From positions 1 to 40,286 of the forward strand of contig NZ_NIBU01000034.1 of NCBI RefSeq assembly GCF_002632485.1: a stretch of DNA of 40,286 nucleotides, written 5' to 3'. Made by a program: the position numbers and the translations under genes. The DNA is from Xenorhabdus innexi. Its GTDB lineage: Bacteria; Pseudomonadota; Gammaproteobacteria; Enterobacterales; Enterobacteriaceae. Shown one piece after another: positions 9,108 to 19,550 of the stretch (position 1 is its first letter; each line of letters begins with the position of its first letter). Under the pieces are notes generated by a model, which worked only from the letters and a program-made list of their open reading frames with translations, had not been told where the DNA came from and did not search any database.

Positions 9108-10896
9108 TCGCCTGCTCCTTCTGTTTTTTCTCTTGTGCGGCGGCTTCACCACCGTAAACCCGTTTTGCTGGCTGGGATTTAGTGATTTTCACATCACTGT
9201 ATTCCAGATGTGGCGCACCTTCCGGGTTGTAGAAAGCCAGTGTATGTTTCAGAAATTTCGCATCATCGCGTTCGGTACAGCCTTCATCAAGGCGTTGATG
9301 AGCGCCCCGCGATTCTTTGCGGTTCATGGCTGAATGAGCCATACATTCAGCAACATCCAGACCAAATCCCAGCTCGATGGTATAGAGAAGGTCAGTGTTG
9401 AATACACTGGATCGGTCACTGATTTGGATGTGTTTGAAACGTTCTTTCAGCTCCGCAATCTTATCAATCGTCTTCTGCATCAATTCAGGGGTGCGATAAA
9501 TACCACAACCCTCCTCCATGGACGTTCCCAGCTCATCACGAATTTTTGACCAACTTTCTCCGCCCTGCTGGTTCAGCAATTTATTGAGTTTAGCCTCAAT
9601 ATCTTGAACCTGTGCAGACAGTGCATTTTCATTGGCTGGTGGCGCTTCCTGAGCACATCGGACCGCTTCTTCACCCGCCAGACGACCGAATACGACAAGC
9701 TCTGCCAGTGAGTTAGAACCAAGACGATTTGCGCCATGCAGACCGACGGAAGAGCATTCGCCAATAGCAAACAGCCCTTTGATACGGGTTTCACATTGTT
9801 GATTGGTTTCGATGCCACCCATGGTGTAATGCGCTGTCGGGCGAACAGGGATAGGTTCCTTGACCGGATCAACGCCAACGTAGGCTTTCGCCAGCTCACA
9901 GATAAACGGCAGACGTTCCAGTAATTTTTTCTCACCCAGATGGCGCAGATCCAGATGTACAACGTCACCACGCGGCGTTGCGATAGTCCGGCCTGCCTGC
10001 CATTCATGCCAGAATGCCTGTGAAACTTTATCACGTGGCCCCAGCTCCATATATTTATTTTCAGGATGACCAAGTGGAGTTTCAGGCCCTAAGCCATAAT
10101 CCTGTAGATAACGATAGCCATCTTTATTCACCAGTATTCCGCCTTCACCCCGACAGCCTTCAGTCATAAGAATACCGGAACCCGGCAGGCCGGTCGGGTG
10201 GTATTGCACAAACTCCATATCGCGCAGTGGAACACCATGACGGAAAGCCATGCCCATACCATCACCGGTGACAATGCCGCCATTCGTGTTGTAACGATAG
10301 ACACGACCGGCACCACCGGTAGCCATAATAACGGCATTGGCACGGATCTGAACTTTGTTGCCTTCCATCATATTCAGGGCGACCAAGCCACGTGCACGGC
10401 CTTCATCAACCAGAATATCGAGGACAAAATGTTCATCGAAACGTTGAATCTGCGGGTACTTGAGTGAGGTCTGAAACAGCGTATGCAGCATATGGAAGCC
10501 GGTTTTATCAGCGGCAAACCATGTGCGCTCAATTTTCATACCACCAAAACGGCGCACATTCACGGAGCCGTCTTCTTTACGGCTCCACGGGCAACCCCAT
10601 TGCTCAAGCTGGATCATTTCGGTCGGACAATGTTTGACAAAATATTCAACCACATCCTGTTCGCACAGCCAATCACCACCAGATACTGTGTCATTGAAGT
10701 GAAAATCATAGGAATCATGAGACTGAGTGACTGCGGCTGACCCTCCTTCTGCGGCAACGGTATGGCTACGCATCGGGTACACTTTTGAAATCAGGGCAAT
10801 CTTGAGTTGGGGGTTGGCTTCAGCCGCAGCAATGGCGGCCCGCAGACCTGCGCCACCGGCTCCGATAATTGCTAGATCAGCATTGAAGGTTTGCAC
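9100..10896 (-). CDS. frdA: fumarate reductase flavoprotein subunit
   Basis: This is the catalytic subunit that reduces fumarate to succinate in anaerobic respiration. It carries the FAD-binding [20 protein letters not shown], the covalent-FAD region [15 protein letters not shown], and the active-site segments [20 protein letters not shown] and [13 protein letters not shown]. The chosen start is GTG at 10896 (VQTFNADL...), giving 598 residues. It matches E. coli FrdA (MQTFQADL) and has GGAG seven bases upstream. The open frame continues 24 codons further to an ATG at 10968, but that extension has no counterpart in the family. First gene of frdABCD, divergent from epmA as in E. coli. Confidence 0.95.
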   Translation of the reverse strand: MQTFNADLAIIGAGGAGLRAAIAAAEANPQLKIALISKVYPMRSHTVAAEGGSAAVTQSHDSYDFHFNDTVSGGDWLCEQDVVEYFVKHCPTEMIQLEQWGCPWSRKEDGSVNVRRFGGMKIERTWFAADKTGFHMLHTLFQTSLKYPQIQRFDEHFVLDILVDEGRARGLVALNMMEGNKVQIRANAVIMATGGAGRVYRYNTNGGIVTGDGMGMAFRHGVPLRDMEFVQYHPTGLPGSGILMTEGCRGEGGILVNKDGYRYLQDYGLGPETPLGHPENKYMELGPRDKVSQAFWHEWQAGRTIATPRGDVVHLDLRHLGEKKLLERLPFICELAKAYVGVDPVKEPIPVRPTAHYTMGGIETNQQCETRIKGLFAIGECSSVGLHGANRLGSNSLAELVVFGRLAGEEAVRCAQEAPPANENALSAQVQDIEAKLNKLLNQQGGESWSKIRDELGTSMEEGCGIYRTPELMQKTIDKIAELKERFKHIQISDRSSVFNTDLLYTIELGFGLDVAECMAHSAMNRKESRGAHQRLDEGCTERDDAKFLKHTLAFYNPEGAPHLEYSDVKITKSQPAKRVYGGEAAAQEKKQKEQAND

Positions 10897-11756
10897 TGTG
10901 CTTCTCCATTGTTTCAAGTGAAATGAATAAACTTCAGCCAGAAAGCCTAATGCGTTATCACTCGTCATTTTTGCCCTTGCTATTTGCAGAGGTCTTTTTC
11001 TTTATTCGACGGAGTGTTATAAGTAAATTTCTTGTACCTTAACGAGTTAGGAACACTGTCTGTTATTTTTTATCTTATATGATTATAACGGATAGTGATG
11101 AAAGTAAACTTGACATGGACGCTGATTTGGCAGAATTGATCTTACTATAAATTGATCTAAAACAAGTTTTTCGTTTATTTGGGTGTTTTTTACTATTTCC
11201 CTGATGAATTAATTATCTTTATTCATGTTGACATATATTTATGGTTAATAAAGCTGAGTTTTCATTGACGATGATTATAGATTGATGAATACAATCATAT
11301 GAAAATAAAAATCAATATTAATTCATATAAATAATTCTATCAAAGTGATTGTGTTTAAATGTGAAACTTAAACACAGTTTTATATTTAAAATGGAAATTG
11401 GATTTATTTTTTGGATAAGTTGACGGAAGTAGTAGGAGTGTGCAGACTCTTTTTATTATCTATAGTGCAGGAAAGAATAATTACAATAAGATGCAGTAAG
11501 ATATATCTTTATCTTGCAGGCATACTTATTTCAGATGAATATTGGCGTTAATTATTCAAGATACTGCTGAGAATATTATTACTGATATTACTAAATGACA
11601 AATTAGCAGTAATTCGGAATATTGTGTATCTATCTGTTTTTATTTTAGATAGCTGCTTTGTTGTTTGGGTTTCAATTTGATTGATGCTGAAAATTTGTCT
11701 GATGGCGCTGATATGAGTAAACTGCGCGTTTGGTTTTATTGTGGAGTCACTTGAAC
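10897..11756. other. 860-bp frdA-epmA divergent intergenic region
   Basis: The spacer is AT-rich and holds no convincing gene. On the minus strand a TATAAT (11092-11097) preceded by GTTTAC with a 16-bp spacer is a plausible frd promoter. Direct repeats of ATTGATCT lie around 11134-11157. No clear full FNR site (TTGAT-N4-ATCAA) was found by eye, although frd is FNR-activated in E. coli. The epmA side has GGAG at 11742-11745. Confidence 0.4.
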
Positions 11757-12734
11757 ATGAACGAAGTCGCGGATTGGCAGCCAACTACCCCTATCGCCAA
11801 CCTATTGAGAAGGGCGGAAATTCTGGCAGAGATACGGCGCTTTTTCGCAGATCGCGGGGTGTTGGAGGTTGAAACCCCAGCCATGAGTCAGGCGACTGTT
11901 ACTGACGTCCATCTGGTTCCCTTTCAGACCCGGTTTGTCGGGCCGGGTGCAGCAGATGGCCTTCCTCTTTATCTGATGACCAGCCCCGAATATCATATGA
12001 AACGTTTGCTGGCCGCAGGGAGTGGCTCCATTTATCAGATGGGGAAAAGTTTCCGCAATGAAGAAGCGGGACGCCACCATAACCCTGAATTCACGATGTT
12101 GGAATGGTATCGCCCACACTATGATATGTACCGTCTGATGAATGAAGTGGATGACTTGTTGCAGCAAATTCTGGATTGCGAAAGTGCCGAATCGCTTTCT
12201 TATCAGCAGGCTTTCATCCGTTATCTGGATATTGACCCTCTGACGGCAAGTAAGGAAAAACTGCGCGAAGTGGCGGCAAAACTCGATCTTAGCAATATTG
12301 CTGATCGTGAAGAAGATAGGGATACCTTACTGCAACTGCTTTTTACCATGGGTGTTGAAACGCATATTGGTATTGAAAAGCCGACATTTATTTATCATTT
12401 TCCTGCATCTCAGGCAGCGTTGGCAGAAATCAGTAAAGAAGATCATCGTGTTGCCCAGCGTTTTGAGGTGTATTTCAAGGGGATGGAACTGGCGAATGGT
12501 TTTCGTGAGCTGACAGACAGTAATGAGCAGCGTCTGCGTTTCGTGCAGGATAACCGCAAACGTGAATCAATGGGTTTGCCGGTACAGCCGATTGATGAGT
12601 ATCTGCTTGATGCTCTGGCTCATGGTATGCCGGAATGTGCTGGTGTGGCATTGGGGGTGGATCGCCTGATTATGCTGGCTCTGGGTGCGGAGCGAATCAG
12701 TGAGGTTATTGCATTCCCGGTAGGCATTTCCTGA
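11757..12734 (+). CDS. epmA: elongation factor P beta-lysine ligase EpmA
   Basis: This 325-residue class-II lysyl-tRNA-synthetase paralogue lacks the anticodon-binding domain. It activates (R)-beta-lysine and attaches it to a conserved lysine of elongation factor P, which helps ribosomes through proline runs. Class II motifs are visible: [13 protein letters not shown] (motif 1), [20 protein letters not shown] (motif 2) and [12 protein letters not shown] (motif 3). The ATG at 11757 gives the family N-terminus (MNEVADWQP). A TTG two codons earlier (11751) is better spaced from GGAG and is a credible alternative. Divergence from frdA is conserved with E. coli. Confidence 0.95.
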   Translation: MNEVADWQPTTPIANLLRRAEILAEIRRFFADRGVLEVETPAMSQATVTDVHLVPFQTRFVGPGAADGLPLYLMTSPEYHMKRLLAAGSGSIYQMGKSFRNEEAGRHHNPEFTMLEWYRPHYDMYRLMNEVDDLLQQILDCESAESLSYQQAFIRYLDIDPLTASKEKLREVAAKLDLSNIADREEDRDTLLQLLFTMGVETHIGIEKPTFIYHFPASQAALAEISKEDHRVAQRFEVYFKGMELANGFRELTDSNEQRLRFVQDNRKRESMGLPVQPIDEYLLDALAHGMPECAGVALGVDRLIMLALGAERISEVIAFPVGIS

Positions 12735-12790
12735 TATACCCTTCGTCTTTCAAGTCGCCGCAATGCATCTTGAAATCCATTGTGTATATA
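12734..12790. repeat. dispersed palindromic repeat element
   Basis: Directly after epmA lies a nested imperfect palindrome: ATATAC (12734-12739) with GTATAT (12784-12789), and TTTCAAG (12748-12754) with CTTGAAA (12769-12775). The core ATACCCTTCGTCTTTCAAG recurs in reverse orientation at 32228-32246 with 17 of 19 bases identical. It looks like a member of the small intergenic palindromic repeats of enterobacteria. Confidence 0.6.
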
Positions 12791-12797
12791 GCTGCCT

Positions 12798-12830
12798 GAT
12801 TCCCCGCCGTTTGCTTACGGCGGGGGAATT
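12798..12830. terminator. hairpin between convergent epmA and glpQ
   Basis: ATTCCCCGCCGT (12799-12810) pairs with ACGGCGGGGGAAT (12817-12829), with a single extra G, over a six-base loop. The GC-rich stem lies between convergent genes and probably ends transcription from both sides, although neither strand has a good T tract. Confidence 0.6.
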
Positions 12831-12843
12831 AATGATTTGTCAG

Positions 12844-13920
12844 TTATTTATGCTCGTTATGTTTTTCTAAAAATTTCACCGCTAAATCAGGGAAATCGGT
12901 GAATGCGCCATCGACATTAGCTTTATCGAAGACGATATCAAACAACTGGTTTCCGCTGGTAGCATATTTTGGCAACTGGTCAATACGGATAGTATACGGA
13001 TGTACCACCAGATGGCTGGCGTGAGCGTCTTTCACCATGCCTGTCAATTTAATGTTGTTTGGTGTGGAGTCAGTAGCGATCAACATGTGGTAATCAGGGC
13101 CGATACCATCAGCATATTTTGCGACTTCTTTCATTGCTCCCGGTTTAAACATCCAGTCATAGCTGTAGTTATGCCATGTTCCATCGGCTTTCTGTTCATA
13201 GGTTTCATTCCAGTCCGTGTAAGCAATAAGCTGAACCAGTTTCAGGTCCATACCCAGTTTCGGCTCCAGATCATTTTTAATACGTTTCAACTCATTGGCA
13301 TCAAAACATTGCAGATAAACCTTATCGCTCTTTTTGGTGTAACCATACTGTTTCAGGACTTCCAGCACTTTTGCTGTGATGTCTTTACCTTCCTGACGAT
13401 GGAACCACGGTGCTTTGATCTCAGGATAGATACCGACGTTCTTCCCGGTGGATTTGTTCATACCCTGAATAAATTCCAGCTCTTCCTGAAAGGTATGGAT
13501 ATGGAAATCTGATTTTCCCATTGGAAAACGGCCGGGATAGCTTTGTACTTTTTGGCCATCTTTGATATCAAAGCCTTCAGTAAATTTCAGTGATTTAATT
13601 TCTGGCAGGGTAAAATCAATCGCATAGTAACGACCATCGGCACGGGCACGGTCTGGGAAACGTTCGGCAACATCAGTCACGCGATCAAGATAGTGGTCAT
13701 GTAACACGATAAGTTCATTATCTTTGGTCATAACCAGATCTTGTTCAAGATAGTCTGCGCCCTGAGCAAAAGCCATCGCTTTGGCCGGAAGAGTATGCTC
13801 GGGCAGGTAGCCGCTTGCTCCTCGGTGCGCGATAACAATTTTATCCGCTGCATGTGCAATACCTGACATCGATGAAGCTAACAGAAGGCCGGCCATAATT
13901 GTTTTAACGGGGGTGTGCAT
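12844..13920 (-). CDS. glpQ: periplasmic glycerophosphodiester phosphodiesterase
   Basis: GlpQ hydrolyses glycerophosphodiesters (for example glycerophosphoethanolamine or glycerophosphocholine) to sn-glycerol 3-phosphate and an alcohol in the periplasm. The 358-residue protein has a signal peptide with a likely cut after GIAHA (residue 24). The GDPD motif IAHRGASGYLPEHT follows, then YLEQDLVMTKDNELIVLHDH, giving the catalytic His and acidic metal ligands. It is the second gene of glpT-glpQ; GlpT imports the product. A 176-bp spacer with a strong hairpin separates the two genes. Confidence 0.96.
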   Translation of the reverse strand: MHTPVKTIMAGLLLASSMSGIAHAADKIVIAHRGASGYLPEHTLPAKAMAFAQGADYLEQDLVMTKDNELIVLHDHYLDRVTDVAERFPDRARADGRYYAIDFTLPEIKSLKFTEGFDIKDGQKVQSYPGRFPMGKSDFHIHTFQEELEFIQGMNKSTGKNVGIYPEIKAPWFHRQEGKDITAKVLEVLKQYGYTKKSDKVYLQCFDANELKRIKNDLEPKLGMDLKLVQLIAYTDWNETYEQKADGTWHNYSYDWMFKPGAMKEVAKYADGIGPDYHMLIATDSTPNNIKLTGMVKDAHASHLVVHPYTIRIDQLPKYATSGNQLFDIVFDKANVDGAFTDFPDLAVKFLEKHNEHK

Positions 13921-14028
13921 TGGGATTCTCCACTTGTGGTAATGAAGGTGTATCTCGGTAATTAAATGGTGTTTTATATGAATTTTGAATACTGAATATA
14001 AGGGGGAATGCAGTGTTACCGTATTATT

Positions 14029-14063
14029 GTCGCCACTGTTAAATGAAATAAAACAGTGGCGAC
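14029..14063 (-). terminator. strong hairpin in the glpT-glpQ spacer
   Basis: GTCGCCACTGTT (14029-14040) and AACAGTGGCGAC (14052-14063) form a perfect 12-bp stem with an 11-base loop. It lies between two co-directional minus-strand genes without a clear T tract. It may act as a partial terminator, an mRNA-stabilising element or a repeat that tunes glpQ relative to glpT. Confidence 0.5.
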
Positions 14064-14096
14064 TCTGGAAAAACTCTCTTTTAAAGAGCCTGTTGA

Positions 14097-15452
14097 TTAT
14101 TTGTTATGTGCCTGCGCTAGTTCCTGCTTATGTTTATTTTCATGCAGCATAACAAACAACAGCAGAATAACAGACAGAATGCTGCCGCCAACCATGACCA
14201 TAAAGCCGCCATCCCAACCTGTGAAGTCAACGGTATAGCCAACAATAGCACTGGCAGCTACTGAGCCACCGAGGTAGCCAAACAGACCAGTAAAGCCAGC
14301 CGCAGTACCCGCTGCTTTTTTCGGTGCCAGCTCAAGCGCATGCAGGCCGATCAACATAACAGGGCCGTAAATCAGGAAGCCGATCACCAGCATACAGAAC
14401 ATATCAACAGTCGGATTACCAGCCGGGTTCATCCAGAAGATAATCGTAGCGATAGTAACGAGAGTCATAAAGAACACGCCTGTCGCACCACGGTTGCCTT
14501 TAAACACTTTGTCAGACATCCAGCCACACAGCAGCGTACCGGGGATACCTGCGTACTCATACAGGAAGTAAGCCCAGGACGATTTATCCAGAGCAAAGTG
14601 TTTAACTTCTCTCAGGTAAGTCGGTGACCAGTCAAGAATGCCGTAACGCAGTAAGTAAACGAAGACGTTGGCAATTGCAATCATCCACAATAGCTTGTTA
14701 GGTAAAACATACTGCATGAAAATTTCTTTTGCAGTCAGTTCCTTTTCATCTTTTTCTGTGTAATCAGGTGGGTAGTCGTTTTTATATTCTTCGATTGGTG
14801 GTAAACCACAGGATTGTGGTGTATCACGCATCAGGGCAAGTATGATCAGGGCAACCAGAATGGCTGCGAATGCCGGCATGTAAAGAGCTGCTTTCCAGTC
14901 ATTGAACCACGCCATGCCGAGGAGGAACAGCAATGGTGGCAAGCCACCGCCAACGTTGTGCGCGCAGTTCCAGACAGAAACAATCCCGCCACGTTCTTTT
15001 TGTGACCACCAGTGAACCATGGTACGACCACAAGGAGGCCATCCCATTCCCTGAAACCAGCCACACAGGAACAGCAGGACAAACATGACTGCGATGCTTG
15101 AAGTCGCCCACGGTACAAAGCCCATAAATAGCATTACGGCGGCAGCAAGTATCAGGCCTGCCGATAGGAAAACCCGGGGATTAGAACGGTCGGAAACGGA
15201 ACCCATGATGAATTTTGAGAAGCCGTATGCGATAGAGATCCCTGAAAGAGCAAAACCCAGATCACCTTTGGAAAAGCCTTGTTCTACCAGATATGGCATT
15301 GCCAGTGTGAAATTTTTCCTTACCAGATAGTAAGCCGCATAACCAAAGAAAATCCCCATAAAAATTTGCCAGCGCAAGCGACGATAGAGTGGATCTATTT
15401 CTTGCGCAGGCAGCCGGGCTTTGTGAGGCGCCGGTCTGAATATACTTAACAT
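14097..15452 (-). CDS. glpT: glycerol-3-phosphate/phosphate antiporter GlpT
   Basis: This inner-membrane transporter of the major facilitator superfamily (organophosphate:phosphate antiporter family) exchanges internal phosphate for external sn-glycerol 3-phosphate. The 451-residue protein starts [20 protein letters not shown] and has 12 predicted helices. The substrate-binding Arg lies in [10 protein letters not shown] and the family loop in [10 protein letters not shown]. The open frame reaches a GTG four codons upstream, but that overlaps the Shine-Dalgarno GTGGAG. The ATG at 15452 is correctly spaced and matches E. coli. A CRP-like site lies about 220 bp upstream. Confidence 0.96.
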   Translation of the reverse strand: MLSIFRPAPHKARLPAQEIDPLYRRLRWQIFMGIFFGYAAYYLVRKNFTLAMPYLVEQGFSKGDLGFALSGISIAYGFSKFIMGSVSDRSNPRVFLSAGLILAAAVMLFMGFVPWATSSIAVMFVLLFLCGWFQGMGWPPCGRTMVHWWSQKERGGIVSVWNCAHNVGGGLPPLLFLLGMAWFNDWKAALYMPAFAAILVALIILALMRDTPQSCGLPPIEEYKNDYPPDYTEKDEKELTAKEIFMQYVLPNKLLWMIAIANVFVYLLRYGILDWSPTYLREVKHFALDKSSWAYFLYEYAGIPGTLLCGWMSDKVFKGNRGATGVFFMTLVTIATIIFWMNPAGNPTVDMFCMLVIGFLIYGPVMLIGLHALELAPKKAAGTAAGFTGLFGYLGGSVAASAIVGYTVDFTGWDGGFMVMVGGSILSVILLLFVMLHENKHKQELAQAHNK

Positions 15453-16385
15453 GTTTGTCTCCACATGACTTTAGTATGAACGAATCACCACTGCTTAGTA
15501 GTGACTAGCAGTAAACGAAAGTTTCAATTTATTTTTTTCTATATCGAAGGAAAGAATAGCTAAAACAGACCTATATATCTGTGAAGTATCGCTAACATAT
15601 AGATATAATTTCGTAAAGACTATAATTTTGAGCGATTTACAACTTTTTTTAAATAAGTTTTATTTTTATTATCGTGATTTAGGTCACAATTAAGAATGTT
15701 TACTTGTTATTTTTGAGCGTATTCCATTCGTTTATTTTCCTTTTGGCATAAAGGACTATAAATATTGTGGAAATATGGTCAGCGTTTTAATAAAACGAAT
15801 CTTATTTGTACAAATATAAGATTATCTAAACATATTGTGATAAGTGAAAAGGTGATATTTTTTGTCTGTGTTATTAACTTATATTGACTATCCTCTAAGA
15901 TGTTTTTTTGTTTAATTATGCAGATTATTCTTATTTACATATTTTGCGTTTTTTGTAACGCAGTTATAAATAAAATGTTTGAGTTTTAACTCAGAAATAA
16001 TAGATATTACTACAAATAGTTATTCATGCTTGTGAGACCGAGTTTTATAGAGCGCGGGTAACTGTTTTATAAAATAAAAACCAATAATATCAATGAAATG
16101 ATGGAGTGCGTAAGGAGTAATGCACTCTATTTAATAATAAAAATCCTATTAATTATGGGTTGATTGTTTAATTAATAAAAAGTTGCACATAAATATTAAA
16201 TAATAATTCTTTAAGTTTTAATAATTTTCTTGAGATTTACTTTTTTTATTCAGCGAAGGTCAAAAAAAGGCACTTGTAGTAGCCCGATGTGGACAATAGC
16301 TGAAGTTTATTGACTAACAGCAAAGTATCTCCATTCATCATAAAAAATGATGAGATGAAATGGGGAACAGAATGAGAAAATCATT
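15453..16385. other. 933-bp AT-rich spacer between glpT and the NRPS-like gene
   Basis: No gene is evident. The left part holds the glpT promoter region and a CRP-like site (15670-15691). The right part has small hairpins that may belong to the leader of the NRPS-like gene: GGAGTGC (16103-16109) with GCACTC(T) (16122-16128), and TCATCAT (16335-16341) with ATGATGA (16347-16353). The low GC contrasts with the flanking genes. Confidence 0.45.
15670..15691. promoter_or_regulatory. CRP-like binding site upstream of glpT
   Basis: TATCGTGA-TTTAGG-TCACAATT contains GTGA-N6-TCAC, the core of the cAMP-CRP consensus, with good flanks. glpTQ is CRP-activated in E. coli, so the site is credible here. Its exact distance to the promoter is unknown. 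Confidence 0.65.
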
Positions 16386-19300
16386 ATGAATACTTACACA
16401 CACAAGGCAATATTACACACAGCATTTATTGGGCAACCCACCTCATTTACTAACTTCACTGATATTAGTAAAAATAATATCAGTTACATGGAGAAACCGC
16501 TTCAACCATGGTTTGATAATGTACCCTCCCGGTTAGCAAAACTGGCAAAAATCATACCGCATGATATTGCTGTTTCAGATCCGCACGGGATTCTGGAGTT
16601 TGGCGAATTACAGCAGCGTGTGATAAGCGCAGCGAATGTTCTACGTCGCTATGGTGTAACAATGGGAAGTCATGTGGCTGTTGCGGCCGAGAGAGGCATT
16701 CCATGGTTTATCACTATGCTGGCAGCCTGGCAGGTCGGGGCTGTCTATATCCCTCTCAATACTATGATGCCGGAAAAACGTCTGAACGATATTCTCGCCA
16801 GCTTGCCGGAGAGTATTCTGATATCTGATGATACGGTATCAGCAGGATTGAAAGCATCAATACATATTCCTATTGAACACCTTGCCTATGTAGTTGAAGA
16901 GATAACGGAAGACTTTGCTATTCCTGAATTAAGTGAACATCCGGCCTATATCATGTTTACCTCCGGCTCTACCGGATTACCTAAAGCTGTTCAGGTACAG
17001 CATGACAATCTGGCAGCCTGTTTGTGTTCAATTGGCAAATTATTAGCAGTTAATCAGTATGACCGTATGCTTGCACTGACGACTTTCTCTTTTGATATTT
17101 CAGTGTTGGAATTACTGCTGACGGTTGTTCATGGCGGCAGTATCTACATTACACCAATCGATACCCAACGTGATGCACTGGCGTTGTCCCAGATGTTATC
17201 TGATCCTCAGTTCACACTGGCTCAGGCAACACCGGTGACTTGGTCAATGGCACTGAACGCAGGCTGGAAGCCCCGTTCAGATATGAGCATGATTTGTGGC
17301 GGAGAAGCGCTGTCACAAGATTTGGCTGATCAATTGACTGAATCTGGTGGCACTTTATGGAATCTCTATGGCCCGACAGAAACCACTATCTGGTCAACCG
17401 CTTTCCGCATGAGAAAAGGGGATAAGGTACAACTGGGGGAGCCGATTCCCGGCACCAGTATCACAATTGTGGATAAGAATCTGCGTCCTGTATCTAAAGG
17501 AACAGTAGGTGAGATCCTGATTGGCGGGTTAGGTGTGACAGCCGGATATCGCAATAACCCGGTTGAAACGGCTAAACGCTATGTTCCTGATACCAACCAG
17601 AAGGGTAAAAGAGCTTATCTGACCGGTGATATGGCTCGTATGCTTGAAGATGGCTCTCTCATTTATATGGGAAGGCAGGATGATCAGGTCAAAGTGCGTG
17701 GTTATCGCATTGAATTGGGTGAAATAGAAATCGCGTTGAGAAAACAACACGGGATTCAGGATGCTATTATCCGTGTCGCGGGAAATGGTGATTTTGCGAA
17801 GATACAGGCATTCGTATTGTTTGACCCGAATATGGTTGTATCGGAGGAATGGGTAAGTAAGACTCAGGTAGTATTACGGGAATTTCTGCACGAAGCATGG
17901 ATCCCTTCAGAATACTATCGTATTCCTTATATTCCGTTGACAAGCAGTGGCAAGCGGGACAGGAAACGTCTGGAAGAAGTGGCGGAGCGTCTGAATGCCA
18001 GCCATGATGCGGTGCAGCCGAAAACAGACACAGAAAAACGGGTTTATGCCATCTGGGGCGATCTGTTGTCTGTGGACACGTTTGGTATTACCGATGATTT
18101 CTTCCAGATTGGCGGGCACTCTATTCTGGTCGCCCGTATGGTGGAGCGGATTGAGAGAGCATTTTCGCTCAGGATACCTATTTCAGGTATTTATGTTGAA
18201 CCCACTATTGCCCGAATCGCGGCTATTCTGGATGAGATGAGTGAAGTTCACAAAAATAATCCGATTCATTTTACGGCTGGGATTTATCGTAGTGAAGCCT
18301 TGATTCAGCAACATGCAGAAACATTGAGAAAAGATGTGTATCTGAAAGAGAGTATACGTCCTGATGGTTTACCGCATGCAAACTGGTATGAGCCTGATAC
18401 TGTTCTGCTGACAGGAGCGACCGGATATCTTGGTCTGCATCTGCTGGAGCAGTTGTTGAAACAGACTTCCGCTCAGGTTATCTGCCTGTGCCGTGCTGCC
18501 GATAAAGCACACGCGCGTGAGAGGATCAGAACAGGTTTTGCTCATTATCAGATTGATGTGGGTAATGGCCTTGACCGTGTGGACTTTGTGATAGGAGATT
18601 TGGGGCAGCCCCGTTTTGGTTTGTTACCGGAAATCTGGGATAAACTCGCGCAGGATGTGGATGTAATTTATCACAATGGTGCGCTGGTTAACTTTATCTA
18701 CCCTTATAGTTCACTGAAAAGCATCAATGTTGATGGCACCAGAACCGCGCTGGAATTTGCCAGTACTTCACGACTGAAACATTTCCATTATGTTTCTTCT
18801 GTGAACGCTTTGTTTGCCACTGAATCACCCCGGCCATTTATGGAAGATGATCGCGCTATGAGTGAAACAATACGTGATCCTTCCGGTTATTCAGGCAGCA
18901 AATGGGTATCAGAAGGGATTATCAATATTGCCCGTAAACGGGGCATGCCAGTGAGTATTTATCGTCCCGGCCTGATCCTCGGGCATACCCGCACCGGAGC
19001 GGCTCAGGGGAATGATTATCTTGTTGCTTCCCTGAAAGGTTATCTGGAAATGGGGGGCTATCCCGCTCATGCATTACTGCTTGATATTGTACCGGTTGAT
19101 TATGTGGCGGCTTCACTGGTGCATATTTCCAGACAGCGTGAATCTGACGGGAAGTTCTTCAACCTGTTTAATCCGGTGCAGGTTTCTATCCGTCAATTTT
19201 TCGATTGGGTGCAGGAGTTTGGCTATATTCTTGATCCAATTCCCTTCAATGAAGGGAAAGAGCGAATTCTTGCTCTGGAAGACTCTCATCCGCTGTATCC

Positions 19301-19550
19301 ATTGATTCCGCTGATTCGGGATATGACCGAGAAACCTTACCGCGCATTGGACCCTGATTATATCCATGAAATCCAGCCTGAGCTGGAACTGAAACAGACG
19401 TTGGCAGCACTGGAAGGGTCAGGTATTCAATGTCCGGTTATCACACCTGAATATGTCAGTCAGGTATTGAGTTATCTGATCAGTACCGGTTTTCTGCCTC
19501 AGGCATTACCAGCCAGTTACAGACAGGGGATGTTCTCATGGAACAGTTAA
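16386..19550 (+). CDS. NRPS-like adenylation-carrier-thioester reductase (A-T-R) protein
   Basis: The 1054-residue protein has three domains. The adenylation domain (about 40-535) shows FTSGSTGLPKAV at 191-202, NLYGPTETT at 326-334, YLTGDMAR at 411-418, RQDDQVKVRGYRIELGEIE at 430-448 and the core Lys523. The carrier domain (about 545-620) has GGHS with phosphopantetheine Ser579. The C-terminal SDR-type thioester reductase (about 670-1045) has GATGYLG at 677-683 and a Tyr835/Lys839 pair. There is no condensation domain, so one activated amino acid would be released as an aldehyde or alcohol. Binding-pocket residues read D-I-L-Q-I-G-L-I-W-K, close to the published glycine code. It is followed by an overlapping mbtH gene and sits inside the glp divergon. 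The start is uncertain: M35 (MEKPLQPW) is an alternative, and neither has a strong ribosome-binding site. Confidence 0.92.
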   Translation: MNTYTHKAILHTAFIGQPTSFTNFTDISKNNISYMEKPLQPWFDNVPSRLAKLAKIIPHDIAVSDPHGILEFGELQQRVISAANVLRRYGVTMGSHVAVAAERGIPWFITMLAAWQVGAVYIPLNTMMPEKRLNDILASLPESILISDDTVSAGLKASIHIPIEHLAYVVEEITEDFAIPELSEHPAYIMFTSGSTGLPKAVQVQHDNLAACLCSIGKLLAVNQYDRMLALTTFSFDISVLELLLTVVHGGSIYITPIDTQRDALALSQMLSDPQFTLAQATPVTWSMALNAGWKPRSDMSMICGGEALSQDLADQLTESGGTLWNLYGPTETTIWSTAFRMRKGDKVQLGEPIPGTSITIVDKNLRPVSKGTVGEILIGGLGVTAGYRNNPVETAKRYVPDTNQKGKRAYLTGDMARMLEDGSLIYMGRQDDQVKVRGYRIELGEIEIALRKQHGIQDAIIRVAGNGDFAKIQAFVLFDPNMVVSEEWVSKTQVVLREFLHEAWIPSEYYRIPYIPLTSSGKRDRKRLEEVAERLNASHDAVQPKTDTEKRVYAIWGDLLSVDTFGITDDFFQIGGHSILVARMVERIERAFSLRIPISGIYVEPTIARIAAILDEMSEVHKNNPIHFTAGIYRSEALIQQHAETLRKDVYLKESIRPDGLPHANWYEPDTVLLTGATGYLGLHLLEQLLKQTSAQVICLCRAADKAHARERIRTGFAHYQIDVGNGLDRVDFVIGDLGQPRFGLLPEIWDKLAQDVDVIYHNGALVNFIYPYSSLKSINVDGTRTALEFASTSRLKHFHYVSSVNALFATESPRPFMEDDRAMSETIRDPSGYSGSKWVSEGIINIARKRGMPVSIYRPGLILGHTRTGAAQGNDYLVASLKGYLEMGGYPAHALLLDIVPVDYVAASLVHISRQRESDGKFFNLFNPVQVSIRQFFDWVQEFGYILDPIPFNEGKERILALEDSHPLYPLIPLIRDMTEKPYRALDPDYIHEIQPELELKQTLAALEGSGIQCPVITPEYVSQVLSYLISTGFLPQALPASYRQGMFSWNS

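Noticed and set aside
9573-10073. 166-codon minus-strand frame
   Set aside because: It lies inside frdA in another frame on the same strand; frdA has full family conservation there.
11120-11300. FNR site for frdA
   Set aside because: TTGAT and ATCAA halves occur in this AT-rich spacer but not with the required four-base spacing.
11548-11784. 78-codon minus-strand frame upstream of epmA
   Set aside because: Overlaps the start of epmA antisense and has composition typical of chance frames in AT-rich DNA.
15540-15640. GlpR operators upstream of glpT
   Set aside because: One partial match near 15585-15605 has too many mismatches to the ATGTTCGATAACGAACAT-type consensus to be called by eye.
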